NCBI GenBank assembly: GCA_018969295.1
Contig: JAGWYN010000012.1
Location: forward strand, 1 to 64,000
Length of the DNA: 64,000 nucleotides
Direction of reading: 5' to 3'
Origin: Chloroflexota bacterium
GTDB taxonomy: Bacteria > Chloroflexota > Anaerolineae > Caldilineales > Caldilineaceae
Both the position numbers and the translations under genes were made by a program. The notes under the pieces were generated by a model that was not told the origin of the DNA, did not search any database, and saw only the letters and a program-made list of their open reading frames with translations. This document shows, piece by piece, positions 23,990-31,809 of this stretch. Position 1 is the stretch's first letter, and the number at the start of each line of letters is the position of its first letter.

Positions 23990-24967
23990 ATGGACACCAG
24001 ACTCAAACAAGTTGACCGGATGGCCGCCAATCAGATAGACAACGGATTTTACGGGCAGGATATCATCAGTGTCAGCCAGTTTGACCGTACCAGGCTGGAT
24101 TTTATTCTGGAGGTCGGCAACGAGATGAAGATTCTGGTCGAGCGTTTTGGCAGCGCCGACCTGCTGCGGGGCAAAATTCTGGCCAATCTTTTTTACGAAC
24201 CGAGCACCCGGACCAGTTCGAGTTTCATGGCGGCCATGCTGCGCCTTGGCGGGCAGGTGATTCCGATCAACAACGTGCAGTACAGCTCTGTGACCAAGGG
24301 AGAAAGTCTGCCGGACACCGTGCGCACGCTGGAGAGCTACTCGGATGTGATCGTGATCCGCCATCCGGAGGTTGGTTCGGCGGCGACGGCGGCGCGTTAT
24401 GCCAGCAAGCCGGTGATCAACGCCGGCGACGGGGTTGGGGAGCATCCGACCCAGGCTTTGCTCGATCTTTACACGATTGTCGAAGCATTGGGCAGCGTGC
24501 ACGGGCTCAAGGTGGCGATGGTGGGCGACCTCAAATTTGGGCGGACCGTGCACAGCCTGACCAAGCTGCTCGTCAACTATCCGGTCGAGTTTGTTTTTGT
24601 CAGTCCTGAGATATTGCGGATGCCCAAAGATGTGCTGGACGTTGTCGACGCCAGCGGCCATCGGTACGAGGAGCGGGAGGATGTGCACGAGATCATTGGG
24701 GGGGTCGACGTGCTGTATGTGACGCGGGTTCAGAAAGAGCGTTTTACCGACCTGGCCGAGTATGACACGGTCAAAGACCGTTATGTTGTGGACCCTGAGC
24801 TGATGAGTCGGGCCCAGGAGCGCATGATTGTCATGCATCCGCTGCCCCGTGTCAACGAGATCAGCTATGCGGTCGACAGCGACCCGCGGGCCGCCTATTT
24901 CCGGCAGATGCGCAACGGCATGTACATTCGGATGGCGCTGCTGGCTGCGGTGCTGGGCAAGGCATGA
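23990..24967 (+). CDS. pyrB: Aspartate carbamoyltransferase catalytic chain, CAD-type
   Basis: A 325-aa enzyme that condenses carbamoyl phosphate and aspartate, the committed step of pyrimidine synthesis. It shows the carbamoyl-phosphate loop FYEPSTRTSSSF (about residue 68), KGESLPDT with the loop Lys from the neighbouring subunit, HPTQALLDLYTI and VMHPLPRVNEI. The C-terminus VDSDPRAAYFRQ...NGMYIRMALLAAVLG is nearly the ending of the ATC domain in eukaryotic CAD. GAGGAGC upstream of ATG 23990 is the ribosome site. No pyrI regulatory gene is adjacent, consistent with a class lacking it. The end overlaps the next start by 4 nt. Confidence 0.95.
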   Translation: MDTRLKQVDRMAANQIDNGFYGQDIISVSQFDRTRLDFILEVGNEMKILVERFGSADLLRGKILANLFYEPSTRTSSSFMAAMLRLGGQVIPINNVQYSSVTKGESLPDTVRTLESYSDVIVIRHPEVGSAATAARYASKPVINAGDGVGEHPTQALLDLYTIVEALGSVHGLKVAMVGDLKFGRTVHSLTKLLVNYPVEFVFVSPEILRMPKDVLDVVDASGHRYEEREDVHEIIGGVDVLYVTRVQKERFTDLAEYDTVKDRYVVDPELMSRAQERMIVMHPLPRVNEISYAVDSDPRAAYFRQMRNGMYIRMALLAAVLGKA

Positions 24968-26934
24968 TTCGACGCGGGGTCTGGCGGGCGATACTTTGGG
25001 GCTGTGGGTGGGCGTTTTGGTGGTGGATGCCGGTGGCCGCACAGCACAGCCCGGCGGTGCCGTACACGCCGAATGTGGACAAGGAGCTGGTCTACATCGA
25101 CAGCGCCGGGATTTTGCGTATTGTGGACCCTCAGGTGCCCCCCTATCTGCCGCCGGTGAGTTTTCACAGTCCCCTGGAGGATGGCAGCTGGTACGATGCG
25201 GCGGTCGACGACTTCAACGGCGACGGCGACGAGGAGATCGTGGCGGTCGCCGAGGGGGGGACGTTGATGCTGTACGACCCTGTGGTGAGCGCTGGGGGGG
25301 TTGTGCCAGAGCAGAAGATTGGGGGGCTCTACTGGGATCGGCTTTACCGCACGGAGTTGGGGGGGAAGCCGCGCCAAATCACGACGGGGGAATTTGACGA
25401 CAACCTGCTGACGCGCGAGCTGGTGGTGGTTTATGCGTTGCCTGACCAGCCGGATGCTTCGCGCATTCAGATTCTGGCGCAGCCGGCGCCCCCCTACGAT
25501 GGCCGTCTTTGGCAGGTGCTGACCGAGGTGGAGATGGACGCGCGGCCGATCGATCTGGCGGCCGGCGACCTGGACGGGGACGGGCGGGATGAGTTGGCGC
25601 TGGTGAGTGAGGAGGCCGAGGGGGTGCGGCTGAGTGTCTACCGGCGGGCTGCCAACAATGCGCTGGTCGAATTTTGGCATGTGACCAGCCAAGACCGGCC
25701 TTGGACTGGGGTGGCCATCGGCAATGTCGCTGTAGACACTGCGCAGGCGGAGCTGGTGGCGGTGCGTTCAGCGGCGCCGCCGCTGCCCTCGTTGGTGGTG
25801 CTGCGCTACCGGCCTGTCGACGCCTTCGACGACGTATGGCTGGCCGCCCATCTGCCGGCGCCCCGTGCTGTCTTTCTGGCCGATGCGACGGGCGGGGGGG
25901 TGCCCCAAATTTTTTTGCTGCGAGACGTGCCGGTCAACCAGAGCGCCCCCCGTCTGTTCAACAGCCGGCTGGGTGCTGGCAACAGCTTTGCGTTTGAAGT
26001 GACTCTGGGCGGTGTCAACGCGTATCGGACGCTGGCGGCGGGGGATCTGGACGGCGACGGCCGCGAAGAGTTGACGGTTCTTCGGGACATTGCCTACCGC
26101 ATCTACAACGACCCGGCGTATACCACAACCGATTATGTGAGTGCGACGGTCTCGAGCAACCAGCGGACGTTGCTGGCCGGCAACTTGGATGCGTTGGGGC
26201 AGGATGCGTTGGCGTTCGTACCGCCGGCTGGGACAAACCCGCCTCAGTTGAAGCTGTCGGTTCCAGCTGGGGAACCGCCTTCTGTCTGGACGACGGGGCA
26301 GATCCAGTTTTTCAACCGGACCCGCACGCAGGCGATCGACTTTGCGCTGCACGCCACGGTGCCGTTTGTGGCGGTGGCCCCAGAGCGGGCGACGACGCCG
26401 GCGACGGTGGGGGTGACTGTCGATGCCAGCGACCTGTTGCCGTTTGCTGTGCAGGGAGGGGCTTTGCTGCCCGGCGCGGCGCTCACCCCGACCTATGGTG
26501 CCAACCTGGTGGCGACTGCCTTGGAGCCGCTGGTCTACAACTCGCCGTTGACCCTCCCGGTGGTGATTGAGGTGACGCCGGGGGTGGTGGTGCGGCCGAA
26601 TTGGCTCGACGTTGTCCTGCAAGAGCAGACGGTGGGGGACAGCTGTCTGCCGGCGCTGCCGTTGACCGCGACGATCCGTCTGCTTGGGACAGCGGGCAGT
26701 GTGGTGACCGTGCAGTCGGGGGCCAGCTGGCTGGCGTTCCCTGACACGGCCATCGACGTGCCGGGGGTGTTGGAGGCGACGATCCTGCCGGAGGCGTTGG
26801 CGGGCAGCAATACGGCGCAGGCTGAAGTGATCTTGGCCGCCAGCGTCCCCGGAGCCACCCAGCAGTTGCGCCGTGTCACCCTGCGGGTGCGGTGTTATTC
26901 TGAGCTTCTCTATCTGCCGCTGGTCGGTCGGTGA
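24964..26934 (+). CDS. Secreted FG-GAP/VCBS-type repeat protein with YLPLV tail
   Basis: A 656-aa exported protein. Residues 1-26 (Arg-rich start, hydrophobic Trp-rich core, cleavage after VAAQ) look like a signal peptide. Four FG-GAP-like integrin repeats with calcium-binding loops are visible: DDFNGDGDEEI, AGDLDGDGRDEL, AGDLDGDGREEL and the degenerate AGNLDALGQDAL. The C-terminal 250 residues are beta-rich and Ig-like (BACON-type), and the last residues are ELLYLPLVGR, the same tail type as the kelch protein. It overlaps pyrB by 4 nt (ATGA), a coupling with no obvious functional reason. Likely a surface adhesin or scaffold; no catalytic motif seen. Confidence 0.82.
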   Translation: MIRRGVWRAILWGCGWAFWWWMPVAAQHSPAVPYTPNVDKELVYIDSAGILRIVDPQVPPYLPPVSFHSPLEDGSWYDAAVDDFNGDGDEEIVAVAEGGTLMLYDPVVSAGGVVPEQKIGGLYWDRLYRTELGGKPRQITTGEFDDNLLTRELVVVYALPDQPDASRIQILAQPAPPYDGRLWQVLTEVEMDARPIDLAAGDLDGDGRDELALVSEEAEGVRLSVYRRAANNALVEFWHVTSQDRPWTGVAIGNVAVDTAQAELVAVRSAAPPLPSLVVLRYRPVDAFDDVWLAAHLPAPRAVFLADATGGGVPQIFLLRDVPVNQSAPRLFNSRLGAGNSFAFEVTLGGVNAYRTLAAGDLDGDGREELTVLRDIAYRIYNDPAYTTTDYVSATVSSNQRTLLAGNLDALGQDALAFVPPAGTNPPQLKLSVPAGEPPSVWTTGQIQFFNRTRTQAIDFALHATVPFVAVAPERATTPATVGVTVDASDLLPFAVQGGALLPGAALTPTYGANLVATALEPLVYNSPLTLPVVIEVTPGVVVRPNWLDVVLQEQTVGDSCLPALPLTATIRLLGTAGSVVTVQSGASWLAFPDTAIDVPGVLEATILPEALAGSNTAQAEVILAASVPGATQQLRRVTLRVRCYSELLYLPLVGR

Positions 26935-26943
26935 CCTTTTTTC

Positions 26944-27477
26944 TTAGCCGGTCTGCCCCAGCAGCTGTGCGGTTGGGACGCCGATCAGCCGTTCCCAGCG
27001 TGCGGCGGCGACGGGGTTGCTCAACAGGACCAGGGCCATGTAGCTGGGTTCGAAGGGGCGTTGGCGCAGCTGCATGCCAGCTTCTTCGGGGGTCAGGTTG
27101 CTTTTGCGTTGATTGCACCGTTTGCAGGCGGTGGCCAGGTTCTCCCAGGCATGTTTGCCCCCGCGGCTGCGGGGAAGCACGTGGTCGACGGTGAGGGCGG
27201 GCGCTCCTGGCCGGTCTCCGCAGTACTGGCAGGTATTGGCGTCGCGCAGCATGACAGCGATCCGGGTTGGGGGGACGCGTCGGTGGGGGAGGCGCACATA
27301 GTGGAGCAGCCGGATGACCAGGGGAACTGGCACGGCGCGGCTGGCCGCGTGGATCATCTGGTGGGTTGACTCGACCAGCTCAGCTTTTTCGTGCAGCACC
27401 AGGACCACTGCGCGGCGCACCGAGACCAGACTCAACGGTTCGTAGCCAGCGTTGAGGACCAGAACCTGCTTGGACAT
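26944..27477 (-). CDS. HNH endonuclease family protein
   Basis: A 177-aa protein with a complete HNH zinc/metal-binding module: CQYCGD, then LTVDHVLPRSRGGKHAWENLATACKRCNQRKSN, i.e. the catalytic His in DHV, the Asn in WENL and the second CxxC. The N-terminal VLVLNAGYEPLSLVSVRRAV segment is characteristic of a widespread bacterial HNH subfamily of unknown cellular role. It is convergent with the FG-GAP gene (9-nt gap). Upstream lies an IS605-type TnpB remnant; nothing else suggests a restriction or defence operon. Confidence 0.9.
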   Translation of the reverse strand: MSKQVLVLNAGYEPLSLVSVRRAVVLVLHEKAELVESTHQMIHAASRAVPVPLVIRLLHYVRLPHRRVPPTRIAVMLRDANTCQYCGDRPGAPALTVDHVLPRSRGGKHAWENLATACKRCNQRKSNLTPEEAGMQLRQRPFEPSYMALVLLSNPVAAARWERLIGVPTAQLLGQTG

Positions 27478-27494
27478 AGACCGTTCTCTTGGAC

Positions 27495-27745
27495 CTAGAC
27501 AAACATCTCACCAGGAAACGCTTGTTGCCAGGTTCCTGCTTCACCGACCAGAGCCTGAGCGATGTCGCCAGGACGTACAGGCTCTCTACAGGCGTTCATT
27601 TCCGTGGAACTCACGATATTTTTCAGATGGATGGCGGCGTTCAGATCTCTGTCCATTGTATGGCTGCACGCCTCACATACGAACACTCGATCGGACAATC
27701 TCAAGCCCAACAGACCCAAAAAGCATTCGACAGAGGCTTCGGCCC
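27495..27745 (-). pseudogene. IS200/IS605-family OrfB (TnpB) 3'-terminal remnant
   Basis: The frame encodes LSDRVFVCEACSHTMDRDLNAA followed by IHLKNIVSSTEMNAC, the C-terminal zinc knuckle plus the RuvC-III region and tail of TnpB nucleases. Only the second CxxC is present; in the expected place of the first there is just one Cys, and everything upstream (the RuvC-I and II parts) is missing. Homology begins directly behind the stop codon of the membrane protein gene at 27746, so this is a truncated and decayed insertion relic. The right-end sequence that would encode the guide RNA scaffold could still lie at 27478-27520; not demonstrable here. Confidence 0.8.
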
Positions 27746-28135
27746 TCAGAAGCTGGGGAGAGAGACCACCTGCGAAGCGCGCAGCAGGATTCCCCACAGA
27801 AAGAAGCAGGTAAGCGCCATGGCCAGCGTCTGGACCCGAAAATCAGCGATCTTGCTGAAATAAGAATAGGCGGCGGGCAGTGTGATCACGGCTACGACCC
27901 CGTACAGAACGTGGATCCAGGCGCGTGGGAGGAGGCTGTCCAACCCCTGAAACCAAAGGATCCAGCCGACGGCAAACTGAGCGAGCAGCAGCAGCTCGCC
28001 GACCACTGCTGCGCCGAACCAGGCGCTGTTGAGCGGCTGTGAACGCAGCCGCAGGTAAAGCGACCAGAGGGCCAGGACGGCCACGAACAGTGTTGCAGAA
28101 TTGGCAAAGCCACGATGAACTTCTACCCAGCTCAT
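27746..28135 (-). CDS. Small integral membrane protein, four TM helices
   Basis: A 129-aa protein with four hydrophobic segments at about residues 14-30, 38-60, 70-90 and 100-120 (for example FGAAVVGELLLLAQFAVGWILWF and WIHVLYGVVAVITLPAAYSYF). It begins MSWVEVHRGFANSATLFVAV, and positions of polar residues (His8, Glu47, His75) are typical of small membrane proteins of unknown function found in filamentous and related Chloroflexota. I do not recognise a named family with certainty. The stop codon abuts the TnpB remnant, so the element may have removed downstream sequence. The 103 bp between it and the next gene show no structure. Confidence 0.75.
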   Translation of the reverse strand: MSWVEVHRGFANSATLFVAVLALWSLYLRLRSQPLNSAWFGAAVVGELLLLAQFAVGWILWFQGLDSLLPRAWIHVLYGVVAVITLPAAYSYFSKIADFRVQTLAMALTCFFLWGILLRASQVVSLPSF

Positions 28136-28238
28136 TCACCCCACCGATCTACACAACCGAAAGTACACCAATGAATCTACCACAACGGCCTGACAGCACC
28201 GAATCGGCACAAGGGCAAAAAAGCTGTTGCTGTCGCGC

Positions 28239-29516
28239 TCAGGCGGGGGCATGGACGCTCAAGTACTGTTGGAGCACGCCTGCGCAGGGGCCCAGGATAT
28301 CATAGGTTTCCCAGCCAGCGGTGGGGGCCAGGGCAAAAATTGTGCCGCCGAGCACGTAGTCGTCCTGGCGCATTGCGTTGTCGTACCAGACCAGCTGTTC
28401 GACGTAGGCGCCTGGGCCCCAGAGCCCGTAGCCATGTTCGGCCCAGTAGGCTTGGAACTCCTGCCAGCCGCGTGCCTCGGGGGGGCCTGGCCGCGACTGG
28501 ACCAGTCCGTCGACACCCAGCTCGGTCAGGACCAGCGGCAGGGTCAGTCCGGCTGGTGCCAGAATCTCCTGGTAGACTTTGCGGTAGCGCAAGGTCAGCC
28601 AGCCGCTGTCCTGGGGGGTGACGCTGGGGGAACGTCCCTGTCCTTCGGCGCTGGAGAGGTAATAGATGGTAGGTGCCGCGTATTCGTGCAGCCCAAGCCA
28701 GCCGTCGTACTGGCGGGCGGCCTGCACGGCGGGCAGGAAGGCGGGCCATTGTTCGAGCGGTGGCTGGCCGGTGCCAAAGTTGCCGATCACACTGCGGAGC
28801 CCCCGGTCGCCGAGCAGGCGGGTGCGTTCGGCCTCGAATTCGCCGTAGCGGGCCATCTGGTCGAAATCGCTGGCGACCGGTTCGTTGTAGGATTCCCAGC
28901 CGTCAAAGAAGGGGCGGCGGGCAGGGTCGTCGGCGTAGGGCAGGAGGCTTTCGACGAAGCGCTGGGCGGCAGCCAGCGGGTCGACGTTGGCCAGGTCGAT
29001 CTGGTCGAGCGAGATGCGTCCGACGATGCGTGTGGCGGGCGAGACCTGTTTGATCTGGGCGACGAAATTGGCGTCGAGTTCGAGGGTCTTGACGACCGGA
29101 ACCGCCTGGGTTGCCAGCAGATCGAAGAGGGTGGGGTGGTTGTAGCCGACAAAGAGGCCCAGTTTGCTTGGGGGGCCGGGGGGGAACGGGGTGGCCACCG
29201 GGGTTGGGGTGGCTGCTGGGGTTGGGGTGGCGGTGGGGGGGATCGGTGTCTGGGTCGGTGTCGGGAACGCAGCTGGGGTCGGCTCGGCTGCGACCAGGGG
29301 GAGGTAATTGGTGTGGCCGTGCGGGGTGGGCAGCGAGCTGGCCGGGGTCGGCGACTGGCCGCAGGCTGCTGCTGCCAGCGCGACGGCCCCGCTGGCGACA
29401 CGGCCCAGAAACGTGCGCCGGCTCCAGGGGGGGCGCTGTGAAGGGGCGCTGTGGGGATCTGGGGCTGCGGGGTCGCTGTTCGTGTCGCTGTTCGTGTCGG
29501 CAGAAAGATTGTTCAT
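28239..29516 (-). CDS. Tat-exported lipoprotein with glycoside-hydrolase-like TIM barrel
   Basis: A 425-aa protein. A twin-arginine motif SRRTFLGR (Arg33-Arg34) and the lipobox AAAC with Cys52 indicate Tat export and lipid anchoring. A Pro/Thr-rich tether (about residues 80-125, TPTP repeats) leads to a domain of about 300 residues. There GWESYNEP holds a plausible acid/base Glu, and LVLTELGVDG a plausible nucleophile Glu, the arrangement of clan GH-A retaining glycosidases. A NYLPLV motif sits just after the lipid anchor. ATG 29516 is preferred to ATG 29558 for a nearby AAAGGTG site. The early residues contain a repeated DTNS. The sugar substrate is unknown, and a non-catalytic binding role is possible. 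Confidence 0.75.
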   Translation of the reverse strand: MNNLSADTNSDTNSDPAAPDPHSAPSQRPPWSRRTFLGRVASGAVALAAAACGQSPTPASSLPTPHGHTNYLPLVAAEPTPAAFPTPTQTPIPPTATPTPAATPTPVATPFPPGPPSKLGLFVGYNHPTLFDLLATQAVPVVKTLELDANFVAQIKQVSPATRIVGRISLDQIDLANVDPLAAAQRFVESLLPYADDPARRPFFDGWESYNEPVASDFDQMARYGEFEAERTRLLGDRGLRSVIGNFGTGQPPLEQWPAFLPAVQAARQYDGWLGLHEYAAPTIYYLSSAEGQGRSPSVTPQDSGWLTLRYRKVYQEILAPAGLTLPLVLTELGVDGLVQSRPGPPEARGWQEFQAYWAEHGYGLWGPGAYVEQLVWYDNAMRQDDYVLGGTIFALAPTAGWETYDILGPCAGVLQQYLSVHAPA

Positions 29517-29647
29517 GGTATGTACAATAACACCTTTGTTGGATTGGCTCAAATCCATTTTCAGTCTATCATCAACGTTGTGGACTCGGCCGGGGTTCCG
29601 TTGGGAACCGATGCAGGGCTGTAGCGGAGAAGAAAGGAGCAGGGGAG

Positions 29648-29917
29648 ATGGAGAAATTGGATCTCAGCATCGAATACTGTGTGATGTGAAACTACACCTC
29701 GCGTGCCCTCAGTTTGACGGGCGAAATTTTGGATTTGTACACCCCGTGGGTCAAGACGTTGACGCTGACCCCATCCAGCGGTGGGCGGTTTGAAGTGCGG
29801 GCCAACGGTCAGCTGATTTTCAGCAAAAAAGCGTTGGGGCGCCATGCGACCCCGGGTGAAGTGGTGCGTTTGCTTGAAGAGAAACTGGGGATTCGGCCCA
29901 CCCCGGTTGAGCGGTAG
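29648..29917 (+). CDS. SelW-like (Rdx family) selenoprotein with in-frame UGA (Sec14)
   Basis: Reading from ATG 29648 through TGA 29687-29689 gives an 89-aa thioredoxin-fold Rdx protein. The redox motif CVMU has Cys11 and Sec14 in IEYCVMUNYTSRAL, followed by the family hallmark SSGGRFEVRANGQLIFSKKA and an amphipathic C-terminal helix (GEVVRLLEEKLG). Relatives have CxxC or CxxU in this exact place. AAGGAG (29634-29639) lies 8 nt before the ATG. A hairpin suited to a bacterial SECIS begins 15 nt after the UGA. Treating the TGA as a stop would leave a 13-residue peptide that carries half the redox motif, and a downstream TTG-started 67-aa protein without the active site. Probable role: thiol redox chemistry; the substrate is not known. 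Confidence 0.85.
29705..29722 (+). promoter_or_regulatory. Candidate bacterial SECIS hairpin
   Basis: In the mRNA, GCCCUC (29705-29710) pairs with GA-GGGC (29716-29717 and 29719-29722) around an AGUUU apical loop (29711-29715), with C29718 bulged. The loop is 22-26 nt downstream of the UGA and has G as its second base, as expected for bacterial SelB-recognised elements. The stem is short, so the call rests largely on position. Confidence 0.55.
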
Positions 29918-29925
29918 GGGATTCT

Positions 29926-29950
29926 CCCCTGCAGCACAGGGCTGCAGGGG
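29926..29950. terminator. Hairpin between convergent selenoprotein and Nif3-like genes
   Basis: CCCCTGCAGC (29926-29935) and GCTGCAGGGG (29941-29950) form a perfect 10-bp GC-rich stem with a 5-nt loop, directly after the selenoprotein stop codon and just before the convergent gene end. There is no T-tract, so it may be an mRNA 3'-end stabiliser or a weak bidirectional terminator. Confidence 0.55.
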
Positions 29951-29954
29951 GGGG

Positions 29955-30707
29955 TCAGAGGCCTGTGGGCAGGTCGACAAACTCGAATGGGATGCCGAAG
30001 TGTCGGTGCAGATGGTGGCCGAGCGCCTGCACACCGACCGTTTCGGTGGCGTAGTGACCGCCGTAGAGGACGTTGATGGCGGCGTTTTGTGCGGCGTAGT
30101 AGTCGGCGTGTGCGGGTTCTCCGGTAAGAAAGGTATCGCAGCCCAGGGCGGCGGCCTGAGCGATTTCGCGTGCGCCGGCTCCGCTGAGGATACCGATCCG
30201 GCGGCTCAGGGGGGGGCCATAGGGCTGTACGAGCCGGGCGGGTCCGAACTGTGCTTCGAAGCGTTCGACCAGGGCAGCGAAGGGGAGATCTGCGGAAGGG
30301 GTGGCGATGACGGCGAGGGGTGTTTTGTTGACGGGCAGAAACATAGATTCGACGGTGAGGCCGAGGCGGCTGGCCAGTTCGGCGTTGTTGCCGACGGAGG
30401 GGTGGGCATCTAGCGCCAGGTGTGCGGCGTAGAGGTTCAGGTTGTTGGCCAGACAGGTGCGGACAAGGGTGCCGTAGCTGCCCACCAGCCGCTGGGGGGG
30501 TCCCCAGAAGATGCCGTGGTGGACGAGCAGAAAATCGGCGCCGTGGTCGAGTGCAGCGGTGACGCAGGGGAGCTGTGCGTCCACCATTCCGACGATTTTG
30601 TGGAGGGTGGCGCTGCCTTCGATTTGCAGTCCTTGGGGGCCGTAGTCCTGGATATCGGCGATTCGCAGGAAGGTGTCGAGGTATTCGACCAGTTCTGAGC
30701 GTTGCAT
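29955..30707 (-). CDS. Nif3-like dinuclear metal-centre protein
   Basis: A 250-aa NIF3/YbgI-family protein. Metal ligands are the double His in FLLVHHGIFWG (about residue 63), Asp in AAHLALDAHPSVGNN, and the late GGHYATETVGVQAL segment carrying His and Glu. The fold forms toroidal hexamers; the biochemical role is poorly defined (GTP cyclohydrolase 1 type 2-like annotations are by homology only). ATG 30707 is used because family members start MQRSELVEYLD-like; the frame is open upstream through the DUF951 gene. The stop-to-start distance to the DUF951 gene is 5 nt, so the two are coupled. Confidence 0.9.
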   Translation of the reverse strand: MQRSELVEYLDTFLRIADIQDYGPQGLQIEGSATLHKIVGMVDAQLPCVTAALDHGADFLLVHHGIFWGPPQRLVGSYGTLVRTCLANNLNLYAAHLALDAHPSVGNNAELASRLGLTVESMFLPVNKTPLAVIATPSADLPFAALVERFEAQFGPARLVQPYGPPLSRRIGILSGAGAREIAQAAALGCDTFLTGEPAHADYYAAQNAAINVLYGGHYATETVGVQALGHHLHRHFGIPFEFVDLPTGL

Positions 30708-30712
30708 GGGAG

Positions 30713-30940
30713 TTAGTCTCCTGGTTCTGTGGGGGGGGGCAGCTGCCCGCGGCGGATAAACTTTTTGACCCCGCGTGTAAAATCGTGGCGGGAGAGCAAG
30801 ACGCGGCGGCCGCAGCGTTGGCAGAGCAGCCCGATGTCGGCGCCGACCCGCACGATCTCCCACTCCTTGCTGCCGCAGGGGTGGGGTTTGCGCATTTCGA
30901 CGAGGTCTCCTACATAAAGAGGGGTGGCGTGTGGGAGCAT
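30713..30940 (-). CDS. DUF951 family protein
   Basis: A 75-aa small protein of the DUF951 family. The N-terminal VGDLVEMRKPHPCGSKEWEIVRVGADIGLLC is close to the family consensus, with CQRCGRRV supplying a second Cys pair, so a single zinc-binding site (Cys22, Cys40, Cys43 region) is likely. The last part is basic (RGVKKFIRR) and could bind nucleic acid. Family members often lie beside ychF or ribosome-associated genes in Firmicutes; here the partner is the Nif3-like gene. Function unknown. Confidence 0.88.
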   Translation of the reverse strand: MLPHATPLYVGDLVEMRKPHPCGSKEWEIVRVGADIGLLCQRCGRRVLLSRHDFTRGVKKFIRRGQLPPPTEPGD

Positions 30941-30978
30941 GGCCTCCGGAGTTCCTGCAAAGACGACGGGGTGGTGTT

Positions 30979-31809
30979 TCAGCTGGGGAGGCCTGCGAAG
31001 AGGTCGCGTTCGCCTGCGGGGACAGCCGGGTAGACGCAGGTGAACTGTTCGCGGCCGATCACCCAGTGGCGGACCTGTTCGGGCACGACGGAGAGCCAGC
31101 TGGGGCCGCCGTTGTACTGGCTGGCGTGGGCTTCGCTGGCCAGCTGTTTGGCTGGCAGTGCTGCGCGCACATCCAACGTAGTGGTGACGGGTGTGACCCA
31201 GCGGCTGATCTCGACGAGGTTGATGTCGCGGTTGCGTCCGATGGCGCTGGGGTCTTTGCCAGCCAGCCGCATCAGCGGGATGGCTGCTTTGATCAGGTCT
31301 TTGGGGAAGGCGCTGTAGTAGAGCTTTTGTGGGCCGTTGGCCCGGGTGCGGGCGAGGAAGAAGGCTGCGGTTGTCGCCTCGCAGACGCGCACGTGGTCTG
31401 GGTGGCCGTATCCGCCGAAGGGGTCGTGGGTCACGACGACGGTGGGGGCAAGGCGATGGAGGTAGAAAAGGACTTCGCGGGTTACCTGGTCGACCTCCTG
31501 CTGGATCAAGGCATCGGCGTGCTGGTTTTCTGGGGTTCCGCGCATACCGCTGTCGCGGTAGGGCAGCGACCAGATGCTTTTCAGCCCCAAGGCGAGTGCG
31601 GCGCGGGCCAGTTCGGCGGAGCGGACCTGAGCCAGCGAGTCATGTTCGCGCAGTCGGCCCTGATCGTCGACCGAGCCGGCAATGCCGTCGGTGGCGATGA
31701 TCACATGGACATCGACGCCTTGCTGGGCGTAGTGGGCCAGGCTTCCGCCTGGGCCAAAGCTTTCGTCGTCGGGATGGGCAAAAATGCCCAGGAGCACTTT
31801 CTGCTGCAT
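30979..31809 (-). CDS. PIG-L/LmbE-family zinc deacetylase
   Basis: A 276-aa deacetylase-like protein. The zinc/catalytic motif FAHPDDES is at residues 10-17 and the third ligand is in VVTHDPFGGYGHPDHVRV (about residue 125). Family members remove acetyl groups from N-acetylglucosamine-containing conjugates such as those of mycothiol, bacillithiol or LPS precursors. ATG 31809 is preferred over ATG 31845 because AGGAAG lies upstream and the first strand then begins normally. It stands 38 nt upstream of the DUF951 gene on the same strand. The substrate is not predictable. Confidence 0.88.
   Translation of the reverse strand: MQQKVLLGIFAHPDDESFGPGGSLAHYAQQGVDVHVIIATDGIAGSVDDQGRLREHDSLAQVRSAELARAALALGLKSIWSLPYRDSGMRGTPENQHADALIQQEVDQVTREVLFYLHRLAPTVVVTHDPFGGYGHPDHVRVCEATTAAFFLARTRANGPQKLYYSAFPKDLIKAAIPLMRLAGKDPSAIGRNRDINLVEISRWVTPVTTTLDVRAALPAKQLASEAHASQYNGGPSWLSVVPEQVRHWVIGREQFTCVYPAVPAGERDLFAGLPS

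Noticed and set aside
26944..27745. HNH gene plus TnpB fragment as a defence or RNA-guided nuclease system
   Set aside because: The TnpB part lacks most of its nuclease and the first zinc half, and the HNH protein belongs to a common stand-alone family; proximity alone is not enough.
29714..29917. A 67-aa protein starting at TTG 29714
   Set aside because: It lacks a ribosome site and would be an Rdx protein without its active site; the in-frame sequence before the TGA supplies both, so the longer selenoprotein reading is preferred.
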